DNA from: Nematopogon swammerdamellus
Lineage: Eukaryota; Arthropoda; Insecta; Lepidoptera; Adelidae
Direction: 5' to 3'
DNA length: 64,000 nucleotides
Assembly: GCA_946902875.1 (NCBI GenBank)
Contig: OX336340.1
Location: 8,887,739 to 8,951,738, forward strand
Below the pieces are notes generated by a model. The model had not been told where the DNA came from and searched no databases. It saw nothing but the letters and a program-made list of their open reading frames with translations. The translations under genes were made by a program, and so were the position numbers. This document shows, piece after piece, positions 30,801-40,039 of this stretch; position 1 is the stretch's first letter; each line of letters begins with the position of its first letter.

Positions 30801-33800
30801 ATCATTTTGTAAGATATGAAGACTTAATGACAATAACATTTAGAGAAAAACATGTTTATAATATTACTAGGTATGACCCACGGCTCCAATCACGTTTTTT
30901 AAACCTTCTCCGGCGCGCGCACAACAACCAACCAAAGTTTCACCGTAATCGGATGAAAGGTTATAGTTATAGTAGATAATAATAATGTTATTCTTGGCCT
31001 TGGTTGACTGGAAGTCATTGTATTCTGCAATGAGTTCGCCTGTTGCACAGCAAAAAAAGAGCAGTTTGAATGATAAATTCTTTTCCTCTTTGTATTTTAT
31101 GATCTGATAAATAAAAGATTCTAGCAAATTGGCAGCTGTGCTCCCAATTTTTGCTATTGCTGGTACGAAGAGATGTGTTGAGAATTAGTGTTGATGTTAT
31201 GTTCAGACTGAATACTTGGAGCGACATCCGACCGGGCTCAACCCGGTGCAGCTGAACGACGTGTTCTTCTCACTGCACGCCGCATTCGCTACCATCATCA
31301 CCATCGGACAGTGCTTCTCCTATGAGGTACCTAGTGTTTCACCACTACATATTTTTGTGTAATTATATTCCTATTTTGTGCTCAACGTTGTGGCCTTTTG
31401 AAATCACTGTTGGGGTTATGCTGAACAAATTGTTAACTTTTCGTACATGTTGAGTTTACACTGAAGGTGAATTTGGTGCCATAGAAATATTCAGTCCAGT
31501 TTTAGGCGTTGTAACTAAATTAATAAATTCATTAATTAAATTAATAGTAGGTATAATGTGAAATACTTTAGAAGTTAATGACGTGGGTACTCTTGTGCAA
31601 GAATTACAATGCACTGATCTGACGGACTTAACGCACACTGCAACACAATCAATGATGTGTGTCTCAGTGATCATTGTCAGTGCCAGCGTACCGGTTCCAG
31701 TTTCCCATATCGCCAGCTGAAAGCGATAGTGGGTTATCTGCCCAAAAGTCGATTTTGAGTTAAGTATACAGAAATATCGAGTAAATCGAGCTCCATCCAA
31801 ATAGTGGGTTTCCAGAAAAAAAAATAGTTTACCCCCTTATAACGATAACTCAATGTTGAATTTTAGGTTTTCATAATGCAACACAGGGTTAATGGTAACG
31901 ACTCTTATCATTTCAATGTCAATTTCTAAAAAAAATGAAGCAACACTGAGTTTTTTATACAATTTCAAACACAACACCTTATCGCATTACAAGAATTACT
32001 AAAATTTAAAAGCAACACTGAGTTATTTATGCAATTTCAAACTTAACCCACAGTTGCTTTATAAGAATCACAACCCACTGTTGCATTAGAAAAATAACTG
32101 TATCGCCCATCCCTACATCAAACTGCCAAGATGTTCATCAGTTGGAGCGGTTTGTTTACAGAGAGCGGAGCAGTCGGTGTCTCTGTTGGGGCGCGGGGTG
32201 CTGGTGGTGTTGTCTGGCGTGGTGGTGGTGAGCGGGTCGCTGGCGGCGGCCGGCACGGTCAGCTGGCTCGACTTCCTCTACTACTGCAGCTACATCAAGC
32301 TGTGCATCACACTCATCAAGTACCTGCCTCAGGTGAGTGGCTCCATCTGACGAGGTATGCGTATATGCGGTAGTACTTTCTTAGTTTGACCCTGTCATAC
32401 GGGGTCTCTCGCGACGAGGAAGGTTAACATATTTTTCACACATCAACAAAATTAGGTACACCAAAGTGTTGAACGGTAATTTTTTTTTTATGGAAACTGA
32501 CACGGTTTGCTACATCACCTACAACATTCGTGATGTCAGCCCATAACACCGGGTGAACTAGGTGCCGTGTCAGTGCTTCCCTTTGGTCATGCCGGCTATA
32601 CTGGACTGGACGGAAAACACAAACTATTTACATAGCCGTTTCGACCGACGTTTCATTCAGTGCGGTGGTACCAACCCGGGCGGGTTGAACCCTACCACCT
32701 AGTAAGGTAAAAAGGGAAGGGACCTCCAACGGTCGAGCGGTCACCCATCCAAGTACTGACCGGCCCAGCGTTGCTTAACCATCAATAGTGACAGTCGACT
32801 GTCTGCACCACTGAGCTATCGAGACTGACAAAATGTAAATGTTTGTGTACTAAAATAACTATAGATAAAGTGTAGTTGACGACTGAACGACAGTTGAATG
32901 TGAGATTATGTTTATGTCAAAATATATCTACCTATATAATATTATAATCTTACTATTCTATAAATATAATATCAAGAGGGAAAGGGAAGGTGTGAAACTA
33001 AGCTTGCGATGGCTTCACTGAACATATCCGGGCCCATCGGCAGTAGAGGAGGGTGTTAATCGAGGTCGGGACTAGCGAGTGGCCACTCTAAATTTCCCGC
33101 GCATGCTTCACGTTTCGGCTCGCATCAAGCCCTCGTCAGCTAGTCTGCGTTGACTAGGACGCGGGAAACCACCAGTCTCGCTCTCGACCTCCCTCTCTCT
33201 ACCTATCCATATTTTGTAGGATGCTTCCAGTGACGTTTTCGAAGCTCTCTCCATATATGAGCTTAGCGTCGATCTTGGCAGCCCTAGATTCTTGAAGAGA
33301 CCGTAGAGCGACTTCGCTGGTAGTCCTCTTGCTCCGACTTCCACAGCGAAGAGATCAGTCTTGAATCCGTTTCTCACAATCCGGTCTACTAAGTTGCAGT
33401 ACTTGTTAAGTTTGATATTGTGGTCCTTCGGTATGTTACTTTCCCATGGAACTGTAAGTTCAACAAGTACTACATGCTTTGTCGCTTTTGAGAATATGAG
33501 TATATCCGGTCTTAATGCTGTGGTACAGATTTCCGAAGGCATTTGGTAATGCTTCTCATGTGTGTCCATCAACAATTCCCAATCCTTTGCTGCTCCCAAT
33601 ATTGAAGAAGGTAATATAAATAACATTAGCGTGAACCTTGGACAGGCATACATGAACTACGCTCGCAAGTCGACCGTGGGCTGGAGCATCGGCAACATCT
33701 TCCTGGACCTCGTGGGCGGCGTGCTCAGCATGCTGCAGATGCTGCTCAACGCCTACAACTACAACGACTGGCACTCCATCTTCGGAGATGTCACCAAGTT

Positions 33801-36583
33801 CGGCCTGGGTCTCTTCAGTCTCATCTTCGACATATTCTTCATACTTCAGCACTACGTCTTCTACAGGTATTCAACCGTTTCCATCTTTGTGAGGTTGAAG
33901 GCTGATTTGCACGAGAACAGGTTAAAAACACTCCAAGGAATCATTTCCAAAATAACAAACCCAGAACCAAAACTAACCAGGACTGGAACAAGGGTCGCCT
34001 CAGCCGCAAGGCTAGTTTATAAGCGCTCCACAGCATAAATATGCCTGAGGCTACAGATCTTAGGTGTACTAAAACAATTAACACAAAGATAAAAGAATTC
34101 TTTGCATGTCTTCTTGGTTTCTTAGTAAAAATGGGAGAGAACTCTGCTCTTGTAAATCTGTCTTTAAGGTTCTTTCATCAATCATACATTTCGATACCTC
34201 AGTTCCAAAGTGTAATAAATAACTCAAGAAATCATTATTCCGAGATAATGAAGAAAACTAATGCAGGATGCAAAATGAAATAAACACAGTAAGTCAATTT
34301 TTTGGAAATTCTATACGATATTCTCGGTTTTTGCCAAACATTAAATTAGGTCAAGTGTAGTCTAGTAATACATAATAAATAGGTAATATCTTTAGGGGTT
34401 TTCACTGGTTTTTCCAAGTTGTTACAGTATGGAATTAAAATATTTGTCATATTAATGATTTATTTATTACATTATGGTGGGTGGAATTATTATTTTAGTT
34501 GTTACTCTTTGGAACTGGTAGGTATATGTTTTCTACACTATTTCTCATTTAACTCAAAACTGCAAAATTTCGGACTTGTTACACTTTGGAACTGAGGTAT
34601 CGATTTATAGTTTTACTTATGAAAATACATACTTAGGTAGCATAACCGGACTGGACATTTCAAGTGAAGTAATTACTTAGGCCAATTTTATTTTATAAAA
34701 ATTAGCAAAAACTTAAACTATTCACATGTATTCCGTCCTGTATGCTATCTAACGATTTGTTAACTTCCTATTATGAATATTTAACTTTCCTATGGATAAA
34801 TAGAAACTCGGTGCAAATAATTCACATGAGGACTTTTGTGCTTACAAAAAAAAAAATTCTTTCGTTCAAAATATATCCCAGAATGCTCTCAATAACTTGC
34901 TGGTTGTGGTGTCGTCTCGCTAGTTTTATTCTTAAATTTCTTTTAAACCTTTTCAATAAAATACTTCAGCTGTAATGTAAGTTCCAGTCTTTAGTACAAA
35001 TTTTTTATTGAATTTTTGCATGATTCTAGTCTTACGTAAGTGTGGTTTTTCCGCTTGTGTTGTTCAAAGAAATGCTTAATATATTCAATGCTAGCATTGG
35101 TGTGGAACGCTTCACATTATTCGAGCTACAACGATGGCTGGCAGCAGACACGCTGGCAGCTGGCACATTGCTACATCCAAGACATCATCAACATCATAAT
35201 CAGGCTACAAATACTGCCGGAACCGACCGAGAGAGGGCTTCGATTAAAATTACAAAAATTTATAGAAATAGAAAAACATAATCAATGTCAACCTTCAAGA
35301 TGCCGCATAAACTGTATCACCGCTCATCTCAGATGCTGAACCATACTCAAAAGCACAAACGCACGTCAATGAAACAATTTGCTGACCTTAATCATCACCA
35401 TCAACATTGTTCATAGACGGCGCACCATTGGATCATTATTCCAAATATTTGATCATAACGTCTGGATGATAAGAGATGATCATACTGCGATGAATGCACT
35501 GCTACACTCAGAAGCAAAAGTGGTAATGGTAAAGAACATTCAAAAAACTTAGCAGAGAAATGCAAGATGTTCAAACTCAACACTCATTCGTACAATGCGA
35601 TGTTCGCACAACGACAAATGTTCACAATTGGCGACAGATGTTCATGCTTGGCGACAAACGTTTATACTTGGCGACAATTGTTCATAATTAGCGACAAAGA
35701 TTCATACTCAGCGCGTACGACATGGGACCGGCCAGGGTTGGCGTATCACTCAGCACTACTCAGCAGCCGCTTAAACCGCTTTCAGCCAATTCTGTAATAC
35801 CTTCGCATGCACACAACATATACTTGACTTTTCAGAGTGAGCCGCCGGTTTGATTGCGTGGAGAGCGGGGATAAAGAATTGAAAGAAGCGATGATGCGAA
35901 GCGTTGAGAGCGAGGATTCTTTGAGTAGCTTCTACCATTGGTATGTATAAGAAGAGGTGCGCTCATCGAGATCGCTCAAGATTGTTCTAATTGTGAAGAG
36001 CGGCTGTGAAGCTTAATGAGTTGTGTGACACGTTGCATGTGCATGCATTGCTATAATGTTGAATTGGGACTTGCGATGTAGCGGAGTTTTAATAGTCCAA
36101 ACTATGATATTTGACATAATACAATCTTGATACAACATATTCTACACACTACTATACAGTTTTTGTTTATTTGTTTAAAGTTTGTAGAAAGCTTTATTGA
36201 AATATCATCAACTTTTATATACAGTTTCCCTACTGCTGAAAAATATCCTAGAAATTGCATATTAAATGTCTACTACTCTTGCTAATTCTTCTTTGGGAAT
36301 GTTTTTACAAAGATGCAAACATCAATGACATTAATACTTCTCATGCATCCTAGGATGTTTCTTCAGCAAAAATATACTAATAAATGTTTTATAAAAGCAA
36401 GATCTTTTATAATGTGTTTGGATTATGAAGCCTCTACTTATCGCACCAACGGAATGCGTGTCACACAGTTCATTACAGCGCCGCAGTGTATAGGATAGGA
36501 ACTCTATGAATGTTGTATGTATTGTGACTTTTCTTTATAGGAACACGGATGAGAAGAAAGCGATCGCAGACATTGTGGCGTGA
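27753..36583 (+). CDS. CTNS: Cystinosin (lysosomal cystine/H+ symporter), ten coding exons
   Basis: Joined exons: 27753-27867, 28254-28377, 28725-28925, 29537-29651, 30643-30768, 31207-31326, 32162-32332, 33646-33866, 35836-35940, 36541-36583. The sum is 1341 nt, 446 residues plus TGA; every junction is GT-AG and the phases agree. Cystinosin exports cystine from lysosomes with protons. Visible: an N-terminal hydrophobic segment (signal peptide), a luminal region with N-glycosylation sequons (NET, NAS, NVT), then a seven-helix core with two PQ-loops, [18 protein letters not shown] and [20 protein letters not shown]. Also conserved are the Asp in GLNFDF and in [17 protein letters not shown], and [11 protein letters not shown] before ILQHYVFYR. 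The match to animal cystinosin is unmistakable. It is longer than the human protein (367), mostly at the N- and C-termini. I do not see the human GYDQLN-type tail signal; the tail ends KKAIADIVA. The first ATG after the acceptor at 27735 was chosen as start. Confidence 0.95.
28254..28377 (+). CDS. CTNS: Cystinosin coding exon 2
   Basis: Completes the signal-peptide region ([20 protein letters not shown], a likely cleavage area) and starts the luminal domain ([18 protein letters not shown]). Donor AT|GTAAGT; phase 2 at its end. Confidence 0.85.
28397..28510 (-). mobile_element. tRNA-type SINE fragment in cystinosin intron 2
   Basis: AATCCGGTATTTGTTACTGA, AGAGCACATGCTCCGCCCAG and ACCTCCGAGGAGGTGCCATA correspond to the tail-side part of the SINEs at 14038 and 48778. 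The tRNA head is missing (5'-truncated). Confidence 0.65.
28725..28925 (+). CDS. CTNS: Cystinosin coding exon 3 (luminal domain)
   Basis: Reads [19 protein letters not shown] ... [20 protein letters not shown] ... [12 protein letters not shown], with three N-glycosylation sequons. It is GC-rich, unlike the introns. Donor GA|GTTAGT; phase 2. Confidence 0.9.
28994..29067. repeat. (TTG)n and poly(G) tracts in cystinosin intron 3
   Basis: About 13 units of TTG/TTA type (28994-29033), then GCTGCCCAGCTTCTGCAGAA, then 14 G (29054-29067). The GCTGCCCAGC words already belong to the LINE fragment that follows. Confidence 0.85.
29034..29505 (-). mobile_element. LINE relic (family gamma) in intron 3, split by a MITE
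   Basis: ACATTCTCCGCACTGAGA, CGAAGTGGAGCACCCTTCTC, CGGTCGCTTCCACGCTTC and, after the MITE at 29200-29372, AAATGCAGCCGTTGATCCGC, GGAACTCCAGGAGCACATG, CATGCAACCTCTGCATAG all match 61725-62425 in the same order and strand. It is the non-coding/C-terminal end of the RNase H-bearing LINE found at 62.2-63.4 kb. Confidence 0.7.
29200..29372. mobile_element. GTACCC palindromic MITE, copy B (near-perfect hairpin)
   Basis: It starts GTACCCTAATCACGAGATTT and ends AAATCTCGTGATTAGGGTAC; the outer arms of about 40 bp are exact inverted repeats through CCTACTACGCTACGCCGTG. The interior (AGCGCCTCTAGTGATAG) is inverted relative to copies A and C. It sits inside a LINE relic whose uninterrupted equivalent is at 62.3 kb. 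Confidence 0.9.
29537..29651 (+). CDS. CTNS: Cystinosin coding exon 4 (helix 1 and start of PQ-loop 1)
   Basis: Reads [20 protein letters not shown] then [16 protein letters not shown]. The exon ends exactly after the CAG codon of the Pro-Gln pair, phase 0, at CAG|GTACGT. Its acceptor lies about 30 bp after a LINE relic. Confidence 0.95.
29690..30330 (-). mobile_element. Decayed, internally deleted copy of the 33-kb endonuclease-domain element (intron 4)
   Basis: AAGCTTGCAATGGCTTTCAC (near 29699) matches 33001-33020. ATATGAGCTTAGAATCGATC, TTGGCAGGCCTAGATTCTTG (30160-30200), GAATATGAGTATGTCTC and GGTACAGATTTCTGAA match 33255-33530 in order. A piece equal to about 33305-33480 is missing here. 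Same orientation as the intron-7 copy. Confidence 0.65.
30643..30768 (+). CDS. CTNS: Cystinosin coding exon 5 (PQ-loop 1, helices 2-3)
   Basis: Reads [20 protein letters not shown] then [20 protein letters not shown]. It completes PQ-loop 1 with the conserved Asp in NFDF. Phase 0 at both ends. Confidence 0.95.
30790..30985. repeat. Dispersed repeat in cystinosin intron 5
   Basis: The words GGTATGACCCACGGCTCCAA, CTTCTCCGGCGCGCGCACAA and CGTAATCGGATGAAAGG recall a dispersed lepidopteran repeat, here as a short decayed piece; class unknown. Confidence 0.4.
31207..31326 (+). CDS. CTNS: Cystinosin coding exon 6
   Basis: Reads [20 protein letters not shown] then [20 protein letters not shown], covering a luminal loop and a membrane helix. 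NDVFFSLHA is a cystinosin hallmark. Phase 0 at both ends. Confidence 0.95.
32162..32332 (+). CDS. CTNS: Cystinosin coding exon 7 (ends in the second PQ)
   Basis: Reads [19 protein letters not shown], two hydrophobic helices, [20 protein letters not shown] and YLPQ. It ends exactly after the CAG of the second Pro-Gln, phase 0, at CAG|GTGAGT, as exon 4 does. Confidence 0.95.
32479..32830 (-). mobile_element. Composite 5S/tRNA SINE copy in cystinosin intron 7
   Basis: T-run, ATGGAAACTGACACGG, TCAGCCCATAACACCGGGTG, GCGGTGGTACCAACCCGG, CCTACCACCTAGTAAGG; then directly CCTCCAACGGTCGAGCGGTC, ACCCATCCAAGTACTGACCG, CCAGCGTTGCTTAA (5S-like) and ACCACTGAGCTATCGAGACT (A box). A short deletion removes the B-box block (about 40 bp) present in the copy at 50592. 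Confidence 0.85.
33001..33610 (-). mobile_element. Retroelement relic with PD-(D/E)xK-like endonuclease domain (intron 7)
   Basis: The minus-strand frame 33108-33653 reads [20 protein letters not shown], then [20 protein letters not shown] directly followed by [11 protein letters not shown], then [36 protein letters not shown] and a C-terminal helix. LRPDI....[11 protein letters not shown] is the conserved block of uncharacterised proteins found with reverse transcriptases in many animals; its PD...E-x-T arrangement resembles restriction-endonuclease-like folds. About 170 codons remain open, but no reverse transcriptase is attached. Its outer end reaches about 33610, only some 35 bp before the exon-8 acceptor. 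Confidence 0.65.
33646..33866 (+). CDS. CTNS: Cystinosin coding exon 8 (PQ-loop 2, last helices)
   Basis: Reads [55 protein letters not shown] and ILQHYVFYR. The donor AG|GTATTC is the weakest of the gene, and the frame stays open for 56 codons past it (to 34038). Confidence 0.95.
33867..34290 (+). other. Start of cystinosin intron 8: open read-through with AATAAA
   Basis: If the weak donor is not used the frame continues [20 protein letters not shown] ... RLVYKRSTA and stops at 34036-34038 after 56 codons. AATAAA follows at 34279-34284. This could give an alternative, intron-retained C-terminus, or be chance. Confidence 0.3.
34300..35560. other. Cystinosin intron 8, no recognised element
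   Basis: AT-rich; the ORFs near 34742 and 35040-35339 show no domain that I recognise. Confidence 0.4.
35590..35720. repeat. Imperfect ~27-bp tandem repeat in intron 8
   Basis: Five variants of GGCGACAAATGTTCATACTT in a row (CAACGACAAATGTTCACAAT, TGGCGACAGATGTTCATGCT, TGGCGACAAACGTTTATACT, TGGCGACAATTGTTCATAAT, TAGCGACAAAGATTCATACT). Confidence 0.75.
35836..35940 (+). CDS. CTNS: Cystinosin coding exon 9 (cytosolic tail)
   Basis: Acceptor ACTTTTCAG. It reads [20 protein letters not shown] then [15 protein letters not shown], a hydrophilic tail. Donor TG|GTATGT; phase 2. The tail lies beyond the conserved core, so this exon rests on splice signals and phase. Confidence 0.75.
36541..36583 (+). 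CDS. CTNS: Cystinosin coding exon 10 (stop codon)
   Basis: Acceptor TTTTCTTTATAG. It reads [13 protein letters not shown] then TGA, in phase with exon 9. Assigned by splice signals, phase and position. Confidence 0.7.
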
Positions 36584-36910
36584 TGGATTCAGAACACACA
36601 TCTAGCGGATAGTATTTATTAGTTAGATTTAATTTAGATCAAGCTAGTTATATGGATTACACGTTTGCCGATTTTTAGACATTTTTAGAGATGTTTAGGA
36701 TGTTTTTTTATTTCTTTTGAACAGAGGTGTGGATGTTTATGTACGGGCAGCTCGGGTTGTCAATTGTTTTTGCTGCCAGAATAGATAATAGATTGCGCTC
36801 TTAGAACAAAATGGCTGTAACTCAAGAAAGTTAATTTCCAGCACCTCGCTAAAAAGTTAAATATTATCACCATTTTACGGTTCCGTAATAAAATGTAAAG
36901 TTGTCCATCT
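36584..36910 (+). other. CTNS: Probable cystinosin 3' UTR and poly(A) signal
   Basis: AT-rich sequence after the stop. AATAAA lies at 36887-36892, followed by a GT-containing stretch (GTAAAGTTGTCC). It is the first clear AATAAA downstream of the stop. Confidence 0.5.
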
Positions 36911-38150
36911 TAAAGACTGGATTCTTTTTGACTCTTTTGATACATTCATTTGGGGATTGTTATTCCGTACATTGATAAGGCAAACCCAATAACTGTTCTA
37001 TCAACGTAATTATAAGAATGTCAAATGCATAGCTACACCCGTGTGCTGTATTTTCCCTAACTATACCTCTGCGTATAATGACTATTGTTTTGAATCATAC
37101 ATCTATTGTTTTGAAATGGTATACTCTGAATGTGTGTAAATTATATGACAATTTTGCATACTTACATTTCAGAATGTGAGTACCAAATTCATTGTTTTAA
37201 AGTTATAACTTTTTGTAAAAGAATGCTTTGCTCAGTGCCGAGGGATTTTAGTATTGGTGATTGTCTAAACTCCTTTCGGTGGTCTTGAATTTTTTTATTT
37301 AGAATTATGAAATGTTTAGCTATAAAATTCCAAACTGGGCCTCGAATATATTTTCTTGTGATATTGAAGATATTGCAGGTGTTGAAATGGAGCTTAGCTC
37401 GCGTCTGTGGAACAGGACCATCTGTTATGTTAGCTTTATTGTAAGAGCAATTACTTGTAAGCAAACTTGCTAAGTGGAACAAACCAAAATGTTAATCAAA
37501 AGTCTGTGTACATACTGTGAACAATATTTCGTGACAGGTTTCTCAAGTGCGTACTCATACTTACAAATAAAGTATTTTCCAGGAGCTTGTTTAAAACTAT
37601 TTTTGTGTCCAGAAAACTTATTATTCGCTGATTTAACATCTGATGTTTCTGTATTCTCTTTAACCATTTATAAAATTTTGTAAAGGAAGGATTTACACAT
37701 CAAACATGTAATTCAGTATTTTTCGTTATTTAAACTTTTATGTATAACCAGTTCATGCATTTTACTATTCTATATTAGATTTTTCTACATTCTCCGATGT
37801 TGCGAATAAGGAGTTTTTGTATGATATATTTGTTGACGCTTATAAAAATTAGTTGTTATAAATGTTGTCTTCCAAATTTATGAGAGCATACTTGCACATA
37901 CAACATAAACTCATACTTAAGTATTATTAAATACTTCGAACATTTGTAAAGATTTTTACAATGCTTGTAGAAATCTAGATTTGGTTCCAAAATAATTTCA
38001 TTGAAACACTTTTTTTTCATAAAATATGGTAACCAAAACATGTTTAATGTCCATGGCTGAAAATGTAGTTACATATGAACAGTTGGATATAACCGCAGTT
38101 TCAGTTTTATATAACATCTTGCCCTCTTGGGACCTATACCTAATGATCAT
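36911..38150. other. No recognised gene
   Basis: AT-rich intergenic sequence downstream of cystinosin. Short ORFs on both strands (37189-37482, 37474-37683, 37856-38041) have no known domain. Confidence 0.4.
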
Positions 38151-39268
38151 ACATCGGAATCCGCGGGGCACGAATGATTCAAGGTTGTTTAGTGATGGGA
38201 CAATGTATCCACAAATATCGAAAATCGATCGTTATTTTAGAATAATATGAAATAATGTCGATTATTAAAACTAAGAGTATTTCTATAGAAAATAAGATAT
38301 AATAAACAAATGTTGTATTTACTTTGTAGGTACAATACAAATCTGTTCAAACCACAATATTAGTTTTATTAGTATGGAATAGAAAGAATTTGATTTTTTT
38401 TACCAACTTACACGTGTTATATCATAATGATATTGAAGACTTTTTTGTTACTGTTATGAAACTGAATCCATTAGGCTATAAAAATCAACCACCAATTTTT
38501 TTATTTAAACACATAAAAAAATATTTTACATAAAAAAAAGGCCAAGGTCCAAAAAATAGGTCTTACAAAATTAGTTCATAGTAAGCTAAGGGGGGGGGTT
38601 CTGTATCGGAAATAGATCACTTTTGAAGAACAAAGAATTTTTTTTTTCACAAAAAAAGTTTTTTTTAATGTTAAATGTAAAAAAAAAATTTTTCTTAATC
38701 GTTTCGGTTTCGTGCTAGGAACAAAAAAGTCTTCCAACACGTATATCTCTTTCTTTCAGAAATTGTGAAAAACCACAATTTTAGTTTTATTAGTATGGAA
38801 TAGTAAGAATTTAATTTTTTTTACCAACTTACACGTGTTAAATCATAATGGTCATGAAGACTTTTTTGTTACTGTTATGAAACTGAATCGATTAGGTTAT
38901 AAAAATCAACCACCTATTTTTTTATTTAAATACCTACATAAAAAAATTGTTTATTTAAAAAAAGCCAAGGGTCCAAAAATGTTTATATAGGTTTTACTCC
39001 ATATATGATACAGAACCCCCCCTTAGCGTACTATGAACTAATTTTGAAAGACCTTATATAAATATGTATTATATTTACTTAATCGTTAACATAAAGTATA
39101 CATGTTTATATAAGTACTGTAGGTATATAAGTATTCAGGTCTGAAATATGACATGAATAAAATATAATAAACAAATAAATATGAGTATCGATAACAGTGT
39201 CGATTGTTTATTGATCGCCGTAGTCAATCCCTAACAAGGTCGTATTCGTGCCCCGCGGATTCCGATGT
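38151..39268. mobile_element. 1.1-kb inverted-repeat element with two related interior units
   Basis: A perfect 25-bp terminal inverted repeat: 38151-38175 (ACATCGGAATCCGCGGGGCA...) and 39244-39268. Pairing continues imperfectly inward. Inside, 38349-38610 and 38771-39000 are direct copies of one sequence (TTAGTTTTATTAGTATGGAA, ACCAACTTACACGTGTTA, TTTTTTGTTACTGTTATGAA). Near 38563-38605 and 39000-39055 there is an inverted pair (AATTAGTTCATAGTA, GCTAAGGGGGG / CCCCCCTTAGCG). No ORF, so non-autonomous; no target duplication was found. Confidence 0.65.
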
Positions 39269-39337
39269 CTGCTAATGATATACTGAAAATAACTTAATAT
39301 GCTTAAAAGCTCCGCCTACTTGTTTACCGAAAATCAA

Positions 39338-39680
39338 AAGTGAGCCATGTGGGTTTAGAGACAACTGTATTGCGTAACCAGTATACAGTTGCACTTAAAT
39401 GTGATACATTATTCACCATAAGATGGTACGTGTGACAGCTGTCATTCTAATGAATAAAGTGCACGCTATCTCTGCACTACATGTACATATCTGCAGTACA
39501 TGTATCTAAGTGAGCCATGTGGGTTTAGAGACAACTGTATTGCGTAACCAGTATACAGTTGCACTTAAATGTGATACATTATTCACCATAAGATGGTACG
39601 TGTGACAGCTGTCATTCTAATGAATAAAGTGCACGCTATATCTGCACTACATGTACATATCTGCAGTACATGTATCTAAG
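39338..39680. repeat. 170-bp tandem duplication
   Basis: AAGTGAGCCATGTGGGTTTA begins at 39338 and again at 39508. The units agree over the full 170 bases with one visible difference (CGCTATCTCTGC against CGCTATATCTGC). Each holds AGTTGCACTTAAATGTG and CTGCAGTACATGTATCTAAG. Confidence 0.9.
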
Positions 39681-40039
39681 CGCTACCAGGTATCACACAT
39701 ATCAGGTTATGGTGACCAACATAATTAATAAGTATTTATATCAAATGTTATGTCATTCCATGATATTGTTGTGTTCGAATATGAACACAAATTGAGAAAA
39801 ATGAACGCAATAAATTTATTGTTGAATTTGTTACACATTATTTCAACATAGTCCTTTTTTATTTAAACTTATAATAAACTCTCCTTTAAGTTTACGTTGT
39901 TTCATTTGACCAAAGAGATTTGCCGCTGCTGAATGACATAAGTCGATGACGATCGCTACATTTTTTTATTTGAATTTTTATTTTTGTTATTTTTTTATTG
40001 CTTTTCAAATAACTGTATAACTTGTAAGTGTTTCAATCG

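Noticed and set aside
33556..33852. A 98-codon acidic minus-strand ORF ([17 protein letters not shown])
   Set aside because: Antisense of cystinosin exon 8, which is GC-rich and lacks stops on the opposite strand.
35040..35339. Two overlapping ORFs of 79-99 codons in cystinosin intron 8 as extra exons
   Set aside because: They give no conserved cystinosin sequence, their phase does not fit exon 8 to exon 9, and no paired splice sites stand out.
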